A DNA stretch of 64,000 nt from Bacillus_BA fengqiuensis (GCA_030813035.1 JAUSTV010000011.1); one strand, 5' to 3'; shown: positions 27,099 through 36,518, counted from the first letter of the stretch. Numbers and translations are program-made. The notes: generated by a model not told the origin, from the letters alone.

Positions 27099-27147
27099 AG
27101 AGGTGTTTTAATACAACAATGAAAATTTTGTCGTTTTGGAACACCTC
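27099..27147 (+). terminator. Hairpin after the PHP gene
   Basis: GAGGTGTT / AACACCTC arms around a 32-base, partly self-pairing interior. No T-run follows, so it may be a weak terminator or an RNA-stabilising end. Confidence 0.4.
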
Positions 27148-27219
27148 ACAAATCGAGACATAGTGGAAGGTTTATTAGACATGAACCAGTAAACTTTGGA
27201 TGATGGAGGTGCTGTGTTG

Positions 27220-28878
27220 TTAAAGTTGATTTCTAATTTCTTTAATTTCATTTTGCAAAGCTTCTATTTTGTTTTCTAACTGATGGATGATTAATATACT
27301 GGAGTCTAGGTGCCTTCCGTATTCGTCCATCTCCATTATCAAATCTTGAATATCAGCGAGGGAAAAGTGATCATTCCCTTCAAATACTTTTTGATTACAC
27401 GCTGTTTCTTCACGACTAGCTTTTAATGATTCATTCTCTGTCGTTATCATAATAATTTTCTTCTGTAATTCTTGCTGTAAGGCAGCTTGTTTTTGAAGGT
27501 TCGATTCATTATGTTCTTTTTCTATCTTCAGGTTATTCATTTCCTCCAAGGTTTTTTCCTGGATTGCCTCCAGGCTTCTAATCTTTTCTTTATGGTCCAT
27601 TTTTTCAAGTTCCCATTCACGTTTTTCATTTTGTAACTTTTTCAATTCAGTCTCATATTCTGTTAATTGAGTTGCATAAAAGTGATTTTCCTGTAATAAA
27701 TGATTGATTCGACCCTTCAAATTTTGCTGCATAGATTTTAGAAGCAGCATTTCAGCTTTGTATTTCTCATTGGAGGATTCGACTTGATGGTGTGTTTGGC
27801 GTAAATCATTTAACATCACCTTAAGCTTCGCTTCCTGCTCTTTATATGCATCGGCTTCCTTTTGCAGGGCGTCCATTTTTTGAAAAAGACCCAGTTCAAA
27901 AGCAATATGCTCTTTCAGTGTAATTTTGCAGTTCTCTATTTCTGTCTGTAACTGCTCATTTTCTTTTTTTAACTCGCTTTGAGAGATTTCATACTCCTTT
28001 AACCACATAGAATATTGATTATTTTCTTCTTGCAAAACCAGTATCTGTTTCTGGAGTTCCGCTTGCTGGTCAGTCCAATGAGATTGTTCCTGTTTATATG
28101 CCTGATTGGCAGCCTTTAATTTATCATTCTCATCATGCAGTTTACCAAGGGCAATACTATATTTGTTGCATTGTTGTTCATAAGTATTCTTTTGTTCCTC
28201 CAGGTCACTCAGTTTACGGAGTAATTCTTGTTCTGTAAGAGCGAATTTCTCTAATTCGGTTTGCTGTTCCTTCACTTCTATCTTCAATTGCTGATTTTCA
28301 GTTTGCAGTTTTACTTGGAGAGTTTCATATTCTGCTAATTGGGTAGAACATACGTCATTTTCTGCTTTTAGGACAGAAAGTTCGTCTTGCAGGTTTTTTT
28401 CACGTAATTCATACTTTGATAGTTTGAGAAGAAAGGCATCGATTTCATTTTGTGACCCTTTGATTTTTTCTTGAAGCTGGTGCTGCTTGACGGTGTGTTT
28501 ATGCAGTTCATTTTGATGCTGCGAATTCATTAGCTTTAATTCATCATTTTCAAGCTGGATTCTTTTTTGTAAAGCTCCCTGCTTTTCTTGCTGTGTTTCG
28601 TACAAAGCAATCCGGAACTGAAGTTGGGCCAGGCTGTTTTGTATTTGTTCTCGTTCATATTCTTGTTGCTGAATTTGATGATTATATTGATTTATTTCTT
28701 CTAATAATCGTTTGTTTTCCATCTTTAGTTTTTCTAGCATACTATAATGATAGTCCTCTTGATATTCCCTTATTTTCGCATGGCAGCGGGATAATTCAGA
28801 TTTAAGATGAATGATCATTTGCTGAAATTGAGGGTCCTTCTCCTTTGAAGATGAGTCTTGCCGGATTCCAACCATCAT
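27220..28878 (-). CDS. Long coiled-coil protein A
   Basis: 552 residues, almost wholly heptad-patterned and rich in Glu, Lys, Gln and Leu, with no signal peptide or membrane helix. Imperfect internal units of about 35-45 residues recur, each containing an LxxEN or LKxEN phrase followed by a Y (for example LQTENQQLKIEVKEQQTELE, LQEENNQYSMWLKEYE). The C-terminal part (ADIQDLIMEMDEYGRHLDSS) departs from the pattern. Start is ATG 28878 or the adjacent ATG 28875, with GGAAGGTGG just before; the upstream frame lacks a site. Position beside spore-surface genes and a second coiled-coil gene suggests a structural role, but this is inference. Confidence 0.75.
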   Translation of the reverse strand: MMVGIRQDSSSKEKDPQFQQMIIHLKSELSRCHAKIREYQEDYHYSMLEKLKMENKRLLEEINQYNHQIQQQEYEREQIQNSLAQLQFRIALYETQQEKQGALQKRIQLENDELKLMNSQHQNELHKHTVKQHQLQEKIKGSQNEIDAFLLKLSKYELREKNLQDELSVLKAENDVCSTQLAEYETLQVKLQTENQQLKIEVKEQQTELEKFALTEQELLRKLSDLEEQKNTYEQQCNKYSIALGKLHDENDKLKAANQAYKQEQSHWTDQQAELQKQILVLQEENNQYSMWLKEYEISQSELKKENEQLQTEIENCKITLKEHIAFELGLFQKMDALQKEADAYKEQEAKLKVMLNDLRQTHHQVESSNEKYKAEMLLLKSMQQNLKGRINHLLQENHFYATQLTEYETELKKLQNEKREWELEKMDHKEKIRSLEAIQEKTLEEMNNLKIEKEHNESNLQKQAALQQELQKKIIMITTENESLKASREETACNQKVFEGNDHFSLADIQDLIMEMDEYGRHLDSSILIIHQLENKIEALQNEIKEIRNQL

Positions 28879-28979
28879 TCCACCTTCCCTCAAGACAGTT
28901 TGTCTAATAAAAATATATAAAAACATATTATGATACTTATTTATATGTAGGGTAAGTACCTAGTGTTACATTATTAACA

Positions 28980-29010
28980 TAAAAAAACCCCCTTTATGGA
29001 GGAGAGGGTA
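28980..29010 (-). terminator. Terminator of the 428-residue gene
   Basis: On the minus strand an ACCCTCT / AGGGGGT stem is followed by seven T residues. Confidence 0.65.
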
Positions 29011-29012
29011 TA

Positions 29013-30299
29013 TCAGAAAGAAAAGGCAATCCGGTTATTGGATGCGAAGTTGAGATCGTGGCTTTGAAAATAAACAAATCCTTCCACGACAACTTTTTTC
29101 TCTTTTTCTGGCTTATTGACCCTAAGTTGAAAGTTCTGAACCGATTGTGTCTCAGCAAGGCTTATTTGCAATGGTTGTATAGGACAAATCCAGTATTCTC
29201 CATGTTCTTGTGCCTTTTCGTACCAGTTATCATCCATGAATCTCCAGCCCTTTACTCCGTCATCATTTCGCAAGCCCATTCCTTCCACCATATTGGGAGG
29301 CAATATCTGTCCGCTCAGCTGAACATTTGCTGGCAGATTTGCTCGTAAACAAACGATAGGGTTATACAAATTATCGTTTCCAGTGTTTTTAATGTTGAAA
29401 TTTCCAGTTATGATAAATTGATCGGCTTTATTAGAATGAATAACTGTATAGTCAAAGAAAACCTCTGCCTGTAGTGTTTTTTCCGGCGGTGAAACCATTT
29501 GGACCGGTGTTGGAGGCGCAGCGGTATTTTCGTTCGTGTATGATGGGCTTTTTATGTCAGCGGGGACAAGTGAAGATGGTATTTGTTCAGTTTGCTCTGC
29601 GGAAGGAAGCTTCATATTATGGTTTAAAAATACTTTTAATATATCGGGACCAAGAAACGAAAAGGTCGATGAGCGATAACCTTGGCTAAAATAGTAAAGA
29701 ATACTCGAAGCAAAAAGGAGGGCTAAATTCTCCCCAAATTTATGGAGATTCGATTGGTCATCAAACTCAGGTAATGTGCATTTTGTATCGAGAAAAGGGC
29801 CAAACGATGATTTGTTTTTTTTAGATTCCTTTGTTGGATCTTCAAATATGTGATCAACATTTAAGTGTTTTAGTTCTTCATGAAGGTGATGCTTCAAGCT
29901 TTTATATTTATGTTTAAAATTATTGAAGAAAGTCAAAGTTGGTGTGCTTGGTGGATGGATATCAGAGCTGAAAGTTAAAAAGATAAAAAAATCGCCATTA
30001 TTTGATAAGGAATCCCCATCGTGTATAACCACATTTGCCCCCGTATTGCTGAGAAATTGCTGCAGGCTGACAGAAAACTTTTCTCCCAACTCTTTTGCCA
30101 TTTCTTCGTGTATTTGCTCGTAAGCCAGTTTTAAAACCACTGTTTTTTCTTTTAAAGAAGGCTCTACAAATATCTTCTGTTCATGCATATCCCATGCAGT
30201 GGAGAACCCGCATTGTTCACAAAACAAGCGGAAAGCCGCAAGTGATGGATAAGAAATTATTCCGCTTTCTTGTCCTGATAAATAAACTTTTATATTCAA
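29013..30299 (-). CDS. Two-part protein, degenerate amidase-like N-terminus and beta-rich C-terminus
   Basis: 428 residues. Residues about 45-215 faintly recall an N-acetylmuramoyl-L-alanine amidase (Amidase_3) fold: ANVVIHDGDSL, then DFFIFLTFSSD where true enzymes have the zinc-binding His. The usual catalytic His/Glu set is not evident, so activity is doubtful. A Pro/Thr-rich hinge (AAPPTPVQMVSPPEK) near residue 255 leads to a beta-rich domain of about 165 residues with TGNFNIKNTGNDNLYNPIV. TTG at 30299 is chosen because ACAGGAGGG lies six bases before it. Divergent from the first coat gene. I do not recognise the family; spore-surface role inferred from context. Confidence 0.6.
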   Translation of the reverse strand: MNIKVYLSGQESGIISYPSLAAFRLFCEQCGFSTAWDMHEQKIFVEPSLKEKTVVLKLAYEQIHEEMAKELGEKFSVSLQQFLSNTGANVVIHDGDSLSNNGDFFIFLTFSSDIHPPSTPTLTFFNNFKHKYKSLKHHLHEELKHLNVDHIFEDPTKESKKNKSSFGPFLDTKCTLPEFDDQSNLHKFGENLALLFASSILYYFSQGYRSSTFSFLGPDILKVFLNHNMKLPSAEQTEQIPSSLVPADIKSPSYTNENTAAPPTPVQMVSPPEKTLQAEVFFDYTVIHSNKADQFIITGNFNIKNTGNDNLYNPIVCLRANLPANVQLSGQILPPNMVEGMGLRNDDGVKGWRFMDDNWYEKAQEHGEYWICPIQPLQISLAETQSVQNFQLRVNKPEKEKKVVVEGFVYFQSHDLNFASNNRIAFSF

Positions 30300-30493
30300 G
30301 AGTATCCCTCCTGTAAAAACATAAAGTTTTCTGTTCATCATATGTTCCCGTTTTTAAAATCATGAAAATAAGTAAAGTAAAACCTTATAAAAGAAAAAAC
30401 GTTATAAATGGGGATTTACCTAATAGCAAAAACCAGTAATTCCCATAACATGTAACATAGCAAATATTTTTAGGATATGAAAGGATGATTTTT

Positions 30494-31369
30494 GTGTCAG
30501 AGATTAAGCCGATTAAAGGCTCTCAAACTCTTTTGCAGCCAGAATGCATTCGCACGACAAAGGTGTTTGACTGGATCGTCGACGTGAACCGCTATACGAA
30601 CAAAGTGCCAATTCCACCATGTGTTGCAGTGGCCGAGGCAGTCGGAACGGGCAATGGAAAAACTACGATCTTCCAATTGGATAACTTCCCTGTTATTCCT
30701 TTATCCGAAACGGTTTATGTAGATGGAGCGGTTCGACGAAGAGGCATTGATTACACGGTCAATTATGCTACGGGAAGAATTACCTTTACTGATGCACCCT
30801 GTGCAGGTGAGGCTATCACCGCTGATTACGAGTATGATTGTGTGGCCAATGCACGAAGACAAGGTTTAACTGTCACGTTCCAATGTACCGCACCAACTGT
30901 ACCGCCGTTTTTCCCGATCTTCCCTGCACCTGCTCCAAGTCCGGACTTCGGCTGTGAGGTAGTCAGCGTAACCAACGGTACCCCTGGAAGGATTACGGTC
31001 GTATTTACGGCTGTTATACGTATTACCTTGCGTGCAAATGGTACGATAATCCGAACATTCGATGTACCGGTCGAGTTTACGGACGAATTTGCCGTTTGTA
31101 TCCCGGCGCCGCTTACAGCCGACAATGTCTTCTGCCGAATCACCCAAATTAATTGTTCAACAAATGCCAACCAAGTATTGGGCAACATGCTTTCGTTGAG
31201 TGTGGTCATTTGTAAGGAAGTTCAAGTTGAAGCTCAAGTCAAATTGGAAGTAATGGGCAGATTCTGTCAGCCTCGCAGCAACGATATCGTGCCTACTACT
31301 CCAGCTCCGCCTCAGTGCCCGCCGCTCACATTCCCGCCGCAATGTCCTGATATTTTTCCACGTCATTAA
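30494..31369 (+). CDS. Spore coat protein, BMQ_0737-like, without linker
   Basis: 291 residues. It starts near the shared phrase PECIRTTKVFDWIVDVNRYT and holds a beta module (TTIFQLDNFPVIPLSETVYV, ending ITADYEYDC) of a kind common in surface and phage structural proteins. A Cys-containing domain follows (CEVVSV, CIPAPLTADNVFCRITQINC, VICKEVQVEAQVKLEVMGRFC), then a Pro-rich tail with two PPQCP-like motifs. It matches my memory of the BMQ_0737 morphogenetic spore coat family. GTG start chosen for the GAAAGGATGA before it. Nearly identical to the C-terminal parts of the genes at 34794 and 38450, but it lacks their N-terminal domain and TTAPP linker. Confidence 0.75.
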   Translation: MSEIKPIKGSQTLLQPECIRTTKVFDWIVDVNRYTNKVPIPPCVAVAEAVGTGNGKTTIFQLDNFPVIPLSETVYVDGAVRRRGIDYTVNYATGRITFTDAPCAGEAITADYEYDCVANARRQGLTVTFQCTAPTVPPFFPIFPAPAPSPDFGCEVVSVTNGTPGRITVVFTAVIRITLRANGTIIRTFDVPVEFTDEFAVCIPAPLTADNVFCRITQINCSTNANQVLGNMLSLSVVICKEVQVEAQVKLEVMGRFCQPRSNDIVPTTPAPPQCPPLTFPPQCPDIFPRH

Positions 31370-31560
31370 CAAAAAACAATAAACAATAAACAGAACATGT
31401 GTTTTCGTTATTTAATAGATGAATATAAAGGGTCGCTGCAGATACGGGATAAAAACCTCATTTGAAAATCCGGAAAGAACTATACTTCTTTCTGGATTTT
31501 TTGCTTGGCTACTTTTTCACATTTCACCATTCCATTACATATACCTATAAGACAGATGAT
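30539..31560 (+). repeat. Coat-domain repeat copy 1 (pairs with 35465-36480)
   Basis: The coding part and about 190 bases of 3' flank, including the terminator and the phrase ATTACATATACCTATAAG, recur nearly unchanged at 35465-36480. The coding part alone recurs a third time at about 39170-39990. Confidence 0.85.
31465..31503 (+). terminator. Terminator of coat gene 1
   Basis: AAAATCCGGAAAGA / TCTTTCTGGATTTTTT stem and T-run. Confidence 0.85.
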
Positions 31561-31576
31561 AAGAAGGTGATGGAAA

Positions 31577-33136
31577 ATGAACAGTGATCTCTTTCTTTCC
31601 GGTGAAATGGGTAACTCACATCCCATAAAGGTGAAACTGAACGGCTATGAACATCAACTGAATGGCTATCGATTACATTTGAAACAGATTTATGCAAAGG
31701 TGGAGGAGTATCAAGGAAGACAAAGAAAATCGAAGCGTATGTTGGAAACGATCCAAACTCATTCACAGTCACTTCTGAATATGGGGTTTAATGTTCACCA
31801 ACAAAGTCGGTACGCCATTGAAGAACGGGAGGACTGTAAACAGGTTCTTCATCAAAAAGACCCGGGGATCATTGAAAAGGAGAAAGAGATGTTCTATCTG
31901 ATTGCAAATATGCAATCCACCATTCACTCATTCCATGGTTTAAAAAATGAAATTCAGCAAGCCCTTAAAGGTGACAACGAATGGAATAAATATTATAAAG
32001 ATACGATCCATTTTCTTGCACAAGTTGTAAAGCAAAAAAATGATATGATTAACCGTTATACAGTAAAGGAAGAAGAAATCCAAAAAGCTTTGAAACAAAA
32101 AGATTTAGCCCTTCAGGATTATCGAGATAAGGAGAAGGAACTTCAAAAGCTTTTCATACAAAAAAGTGAAACCATTCAACAACTGCAAATGGGCCAATTG
32201 AAAATGACAGAACTATTAAAAGAAAGAGAAAGTGAAATAAGGGACTGTCAACAGAATGAAATCAAGCTTGTAAATAGTTTAAAGGAAAAAGACGACGTGA
32301 TTGCGCTCCTCCAGCAAGCTGAGAGCGAATTAGCCTATACAATAAACAGTTTACATGAAGAGATTGCCATTCTCCAAGAAAGAGAGCGGAACCATCAACA
32401 AATGTTGAGGCAGTCAGAAAATAATAAAAAAAGAAAGCGGGACAATTTTATGTTTTGGAATAAGTGGAGCGATCAGAAGGAAGAGGAATATAAACAACAA
32501 ATTCAAACGCTTACTGAAACGATACAAGGTCTTGAGAAAAAAGTAAACGAATATGAGCACACGGCTGAACGGCTGGATAGAATCGCAATCAACTTGAAAA
32601 ATAAGGGGAAGGAACAGGAGGAAACAATCCAACAGCTCAATGTGACAGTGAACGAACTCAGGAACAAGGAAAAAGAACAGGCAGAAATAATCGAACAGCT
32701 CAATGTAACAGTGAACGAACTTAGCAACAAGGAAAAACAACAAGTAGAAATAATCGAACAACTTAATGTGACGATTCATGAAATGAAGGATAATGAAAAT
32801 AAGTATAAGCAAACAATTGAACAGTTGCGTATGGATATAAACACTTGTGATAACAATGAGAAAAAGTATAAGGAAAGAATAGAACAAATGTATAACACCA
32901 TTCAACAGCTGGAGCACATAACGATGGAGTATGTGGAGTACAAAAAAAGAATAGAGAAAATGAGTTACACTATGACAAATGTTCCAGACCAGGAACAAAA
33001 AAATGACCAATGGACCGTCCAAGTACAGGAAGATTCCAAAAGCAATGAAAATAGGATGAGTGAGGGAGAAAACCAATTCTATTTACTCGAAGGAACCATC
33101 TTTAATCCCTTTAGGTACCATAGAGAGGAAGGATGA
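31577..33136 (+). CDS. Long coiled-coil protein B
   Basis: 519 residues, hydrophilic, heptad-rich, no signal peptide. A distinct N-terminal 85 residues precede the coil. Near residues 345-415 three tandem units of 21-22 residues share the core EEIIQQLNVTVNEL with small changes (starting NKGKEQEET, NKEKEQAEI, NKEKQQVEI). The tail (YLLEGTIFNPFRYHREEG) is not coiled. ATG has GAAGGTGA before it. The start region of the gene sits right behind sequence duplicated from the coat-gene flank, so it was placed here by rearrangement. Structural role at the spore surface is a guess. Confidence 0.75.
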   Translation: MNSDLFLSGEMGNSHPIKVKLNGYEHQLNGYRLHLKQIYAKVEEYQGRQRKSKRMLETIQTHSQSLLNMGFNVHQQSRYAIEEREDCKQVLHQKDPGIIEKEKEMFYLIANMQSTIHSFHGLKNEIQQALKGDNEWNKYYKDTIHFLAQVVKQKNDMINRYTVKEEEIQKALKQKDLALQDYRDKEKELQKLFIQKSETIQQLQMGQLKMTELLKERESEIRDCQQNEIKLVNSLKEKDDVIALLQQAESELAYTINSLHEEIAILQERERNHQQMLRQSENNKKRKRDNFMFWNKWSDQKEEEYKQQIQTLTETIQGLEKKVNEYEHTAERLDRIAINLKNKGKEQEETIQQLNVTVNELRNKEKEQAEIIEQLNVTVNELSNKEKQQVEIIEQLNVTIHEMKDNENKYKQTIEQLRMDINTCDNNEKKYKERIEQMYNTIQQLEHITMEYVEYKKRIEKMSYTMTNVPDQEQKNDQWTVQVQEDSKSNENRMSEGENQFYLLEGTIFNPFRYHREEG

Positions 33137-33246
33137 AACAGACAATCGTTTTAGAAAGAATTAAATCAGGCCCATGTTATCTTACCGTCACCATGAGCCC
33201 TTTACTGAATGTATTGGAAGTAAAGAAGGAGACTGCACCGAACTGA
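33133..33246 (+). CDS. Coupled small protein, 37 residues
   Basis: The frame starts with an ATG that overlaps the stop of the coiled-coil gene (ATGA) and has GAGGAAGG just before. It reads MKQTIVLERIKSGPCYLTVT and ends VLEVKKETAPN. Its last codons run into the stem of the following terminator. Either a real coupled mini-protein or the remnant of a longer gene. No family recognised. Confidence 0.45.
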   Translation: MKQTIVLERIKSGPCYLTVTMSPLLNVLEVKKETAPN

Positions 33247-33276
33247 ACGTCTTTTCTGGTTGGTGCAGTTTTTTTG
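33232..33276 (+). terminator. Intrinsic terminator
   Basis: ACTGCACC / GGTGCAGT stem with seven T residues. Confidence 0.82.
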
Positions 33277-33408
33277 TTCCAGCAGTTATCATTACTTGGC
33301 GGATTGCCTTTTGATTTTGTCTGTTCCGAGTGAAATATGGATTCCTAATTCAAACGGAAAAGTACCCCCCTTAATAGTACAAATTATAAAGAGTGCGATA
33401 TGACAACA

Positions 33409-33440
33409 ATGGAGGGGAGAATATGCGTCCCTCCTTTTTT
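33409..33440 (+). terminator. Terminator relic in spacer copy 1
   Basis: GGAGGG / CCCTCC stem and T-run, matching position 37165-37199 of copy 2, where the stem reads GGGAGAGG / CCTCTCCC. Both arms changed together. Confidence 0.7.
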
Positions 33441-33716
33441 GTCTTTTAGGAGGAGGGTAAAAATAAGAAGCCACCGCATTAACCTCGCCTTTTCGTGTAA
33501 AAGCCTGATAAGTCAACTAATCACCCTTATAAAATGAGGATCCCTATGGCCGAAGGTTTCTATTGTACTTTCAGCTCTACATGCAAGAGTATGCATCCTG
33601 TCTTCCAAAGCGATAACTTGAAAAACGCACTTATTATTTTTCGTAAAACCATGAAAAAAAGAGAGTTAAATGGATATAATTGTATTTTTATCCAAAATTA
33701 GGAGATTAGCCTAGGT

Positions 33717-33743
33717 ACACTATTCAGCTTTTTACATACGATA
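33717..33743 (+). promoter_or_regulatory. SigK-like promoter of glycosyltransferase 1
   Basis: AC, 16 bases, CATACGATA. The -10 fits the sigma-K consensus CATAnnnTA fully, and the spacing to the -35 AC is right. The same arrangement is kept in copy 2. CATACGAT also resembles a sigma-E -10, but no matching -35 is seen. Confidence 0.6.
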
Positions 33744-33874
33744 AAGTGACCAACTAAATCCAACAGAAAAGAAGCTGTCCTTATCAAAAAAGCATTATGA
33801 GCAGTTGTTTGCAGAAAGTATCCCGTTCCATTTCAGGTATTGATAATACCAAATTAATGAGAGGGGTGGTCTAA

Positions 33875-34765
33875 TTGTCCACAGATGCTCTACCGTTAGT
33901 TTCCATCATATTTCCGGTGAAGAATGAAGGTGAAAATGTAAAGAACACACTCGATTCGTTGTTCAGTGTTCAAACAGATTATCCGTTTGAAGTTATAATT
34001 GCAGATGATTTTTCTGAAGATGGATGCTGTGATTTCCTCATTGATTATCAACATGCGGATAACATCAAACTGGTTAAAACAGAGGGATTAGGTGCGGCCA
34101 TGGCAAGAAATGTCGGGGCCGATCATGCAAAGGGCAACTATTTGATTTTTTGTGATGCTCACCTATTCTTTGAAGATTACTGGATTGATAGGATGATGGA
34201 ACTAATTATCGAGGGAACAGCGGATGCAGTCAACCCGGGAATAGCGGATGCAGCTAATCAATTAAGTATCGGCTACGGTTATCATTGGAACCAGGATTTG
34301 GAACCTAAGTGGAATATTGCCTATCGTTCCGAACCTTATCCTTCACCGTTACTCGCCGGTGGATGTTTAGCCATCACCAGAGAGGCTTTTTTTGATATTG
34401 GGGGTTTTGAGAGGGGGTTTCAAGTCTGGGGGCGTGAGGATGAGGAAATCTCCCTTAAACTTTGGCTATTCGGTTACAAATGCTATATTCAACCGAATGT
34501 AAAAGTGTTGCACATTTTTCGCACCCACGATTCACCATTCACGCTTACGTGGGAAAATGTTAATTTTAACACGATGCAAATGGCCTACAGTCATTTTAAT
34601 GAAAGCAGAATCCAAAAATGCAAAGAGCTCCTCAAAAACTCGGACCCGGATAAAATTGACGATTTAGTAAAGAAAGGCAATGTGCTAAAGCAGAGACAAG
34701 AATACTTTCAAAGAAGAAAGTACGATGATGATTGGTTTATGGAGAAATTTAAGATTGAATTTTAA
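33875..34765 (+). CDS. Polypeptide GalNAc-transferase-like glycosyltransferase 1
   Basis: 296-residue GT-A fold enzyme, no membrane segment. Visible: IIFPVKNEG near 11-19, the DxH motif D94-A-H96 after KGNYLIFC, an AGGCLAITREAF stretch near 161-172, WGREDEEIS at 185-193 and HIFR at 213-216. The DxH plus HIFR histidine would form the Mn site, and the AGG...WG-x-E-x-x-EIS pattern is the Gal/GalNAc-T motif of GT27 enzymes. General GT2 enzymes have DxD instead. TTG start with GAGAGGGGTGG upstream. It ends 28 bases before a coat gene with a Thr/Pro linker, the likely acceptor. Sugar donor unknown. Confidence 0.8.
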   Translation: MSTDALPLVSIIFPVKNEGENVKNTLDSLFSVQTDYPFEVIIADDFSEDGCCDFLIDYQHADNIKLVKTEGLGAAMARNVGADHAKGNYLIFCDAHLFFEDYWIDRMMELIIEGTADAVNPGIADAANQLSIGYGYHWNQDLEPKWNIAYRSEPYPSPLLAGGCLAITREAFFDIGGFERGFQVWGREDEEISLKLWLFGYKCYIQPNVKVLHIFRTHDSPFTLTWENVNFNTMQMAYSHFNESRIQKCKELLKNSDPDKIDDLVKKGNVLKQRQEYFQRRKYDDDWFMEKFKIEF

Positions 34766-34793
34766 ATGATTATGAATGAAGGAAGTGATTGAT

Positions 34794-36296
34794 TTGGCTT
34801 GTAGAACTACACTTACAAGAACTTTTGACAACCCGTTTCCGATACAGGATACGCTGTTAAGAGCTGACATTCTGGTAGATTTTGTAGGAGGAGCACCCTC
34901 CACCTGTGTTGATATAACAATCCAAAACAACAGTACAGTTCCTATGGGGCAAACTGCACAATTGGATCAACTCCTTTTTAACTTAGCCGGATTTGATTCC
35001 GAGAGTAATACTCAGCTCACAGCAACCTTTCCTCCGGGAGTTAATTGGAGCTTTGAAACCAGTTCTGGGCCGCCTCCAGGAGGTTTTGACCATAACAGTG
35101 GAGGATGCGGACAGTACCAATACCTAGTCAATGCCAATTCGAATGCTGATCGTTTAGGTCCGGGAGAAAGTTTCACTTTCAGATTATGTTCCAATGTTGT
35201 GGGGCTACAATTTACGGAAAACACATTTTTACTGGCCCCAGTTTCATCGGGGGGACAGGATAGCGGCCGGGTTGCAGTAAGCTTCCAATCTTTAGGTCCA
35301 GGAGAAGGAGGCAGCGCATGTATTGCCGATAACTTTGACTGCCGTCCGGTAACAACAGCACCACCAACAACGGCTCCGCCGACAACAGCACCACCAACAA
35401 CAGCACCACCAACAACGGCTCCGCCGACAACAGCACCACCAACAACAGCTCCGCCGGTATTACGCCCAGAATGCATTCGCACGATAAAGGTGTTTGACTG
35501 GATCGTTGATGTGAACCGCTATACGAACAAAGTGCCAATTCCACCATGTGTTGCAGTGGCCGAGGCAGTCGGAACGGGCAATGGAAAAACTACGGTCTTC
35601 CAATTGGATAACTTCCCGGTTATTCCTTTATCCGAAACGGTTTATGTAGATGGAGCGGTTCGACGAAGAGGCATTGATTACACGGTCAATTATGCTACGG
35701 GAAGAATTACCTTTACTGATGCACCCTGTGCAGGTGAGGATATCACCGCTGATTACGAGTATGATTGTGTGGCCAATGCACGAAGACAAGGTTTAACCGT
35801 CACGTTCCAATGTACCGCACCAACTGTACCGCCGTTTTTCCCGATCTTTCCTGCACCTGCTCCAAGTCCGGACTTCGGCTGTGAGGTAGTCAGCGTAACC
35901 AACGGTACCCCTGGAAGGATTACGGTCGTATTTACGGCTGTGATACGTATTACCTTGCGTGCAAATGGTAGGATAATCCGAACATTCGATGTACCGGTCG
36001 AGTTTACGGACGAATTTGCCGTTTGTATCCCGGCGCCGCTTACAGCCGACAATGTCTTCTGCCGAATCACCCAAATTAATTGTTCAACAAATGCCAACCA
36101 AGTATTGGGCAACATGCTTTCGTTGAGTGTGGTCATTTGCAAGGAAGTTCAAGTTGAAGCTCAAGTCAAATTGGAAGTATTGGGCAGATTCTGTCAGCCT
36201 CGCAGCAACGATATCGTGCCTACTACTCCAGCTCCGCCTCAGTGCCCGCCGCTCACATTCCCGCCGCAATGTCCTGATATTTTTCCGCGTCATTAA
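34794..36296 (+). CDS. Mucin-like spore coat protein with 7 TTAPP repeats
   Basis: 500 residues in three parts. About 1-185: a beta-rich domain (CRTTLTRTFDNPFP, GGAPSTCVDITIQNNSTVP, and a GGCGQYQY Cys pair). About 187-221: seven TTAPP repeats, 14 Thr, closely resembling mucin O-glycosylation stretches. From about 222: the same BMQ_0737-like coat domain as the gene at 30494. TTG start at 34794 is favoured by AAGGAAGTGAT eight bases before; ATG 34776 has no site. It follows glycosyltransferase 1 by 28 bases, probably in the same transcript. No signal peptide, as usual for coat proteins made in the mother cell. Confidence 0.8.
   Translation: MACRTTLTRTFDNPFPIQDTLLRADILVDFVGGAPSTCVDITIQNNSTVPMGQTAQLDQLLFNLAGFDSESNTQLTATFPPGVNWSFETSSGPPPGGFDHNSGGCGQYQYLVNANSNADRLGPGESFTFRLCSNVVGLQFTENTFLLAPVSSGGQDSGRVAVSFQSLGPGEGGSACIADNFDCRPVTTAPPTTAPPTTAPPTTAPPTTAPPTTAPPTTAPPVLRPECIRTIKVFDWIVDVNRYTNKVPIPPCVAVAEAVGTGNGKTTVFQLDNFPVIPLSETVYVDGAVRRRGIDYTVNYATGRITFTDAPCAGEDITADYEYDCVANARRQGLTVTFQCTAPTVPPFFPIFPAPAPSPDFGCEVVSVTNGTPGRITVVFTAVIRITLRANGRIIRTFDVPVEFTDEFAVCIPAPLTADNVFCRITQINCSTNANQVLGNMLSLSVVICKEVQVEAQVKLEVLGRFCQPRSNDIVPTTPAPPQCPPLTFPPQCPDIFPRH
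35352..35456 (+). repeat. Seven 15-base TTAPP repeats
   Basis: Tandem in-frame repeats of 15 bases in two codon versions (ACAACAGCACCACCA and ACAACGGCTCCGCCG), mixed irregularly, each coding TTAPP. Confidence 0.95.
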
Positions 36297-36480
36297 CAAA
36301 AAGCAATAAACAGAACATGTGCTTTCGTTATTTAATAGATAAATATAAAGGACCACTGCAGATACGGGATAAAACGCTCATTTAAAAATCCGGAAAGAGT
36401 TATACCTCTTTCCGGATTTTTTATGCCTGGCGTTCTTTTCACATTTCACCATTTCATTACATATACCTATAAGTCAGATG
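35465..36480 (+). repeat. Coat-domain repeat copy 2
   Basis: Matches 30539-31560 in coding part and 3' flank, with scattered base changes and an 8-base-scale length difference after the stop codon. Confidence 0.85.
36384..36423 (+). terminator. Terminator of coat gene 2
   Basis: AAAATCCGGAAAGAG / CTCTTTCCGGATTTTTT stem and T-run. Confidence 0.87.
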
Positions 36481-36518
36481 AAATGAAATTTGGATTCCTA
36501 ATTTAAAGGGAAAAAGAG

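Larger units (their letters stand above)
33331..36296 (+). repeat. Duplicated cassette, copy 1
   Basis: Spacer, glycosyltransferase gene and linker-bearing coat gene, repeated at 36482-40000. The start of this copy (33331-33403) joins sequence equal to 36482-36510 directly to sequence equal to 37114-37162 at a shared GGAAAA, leaving out the Cys-rich and JAMM genes found in copy 2. The last codons and stop of the JAMM gene remain here as a non-coding relic at about 33357-33376. Confidence 0.85.
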
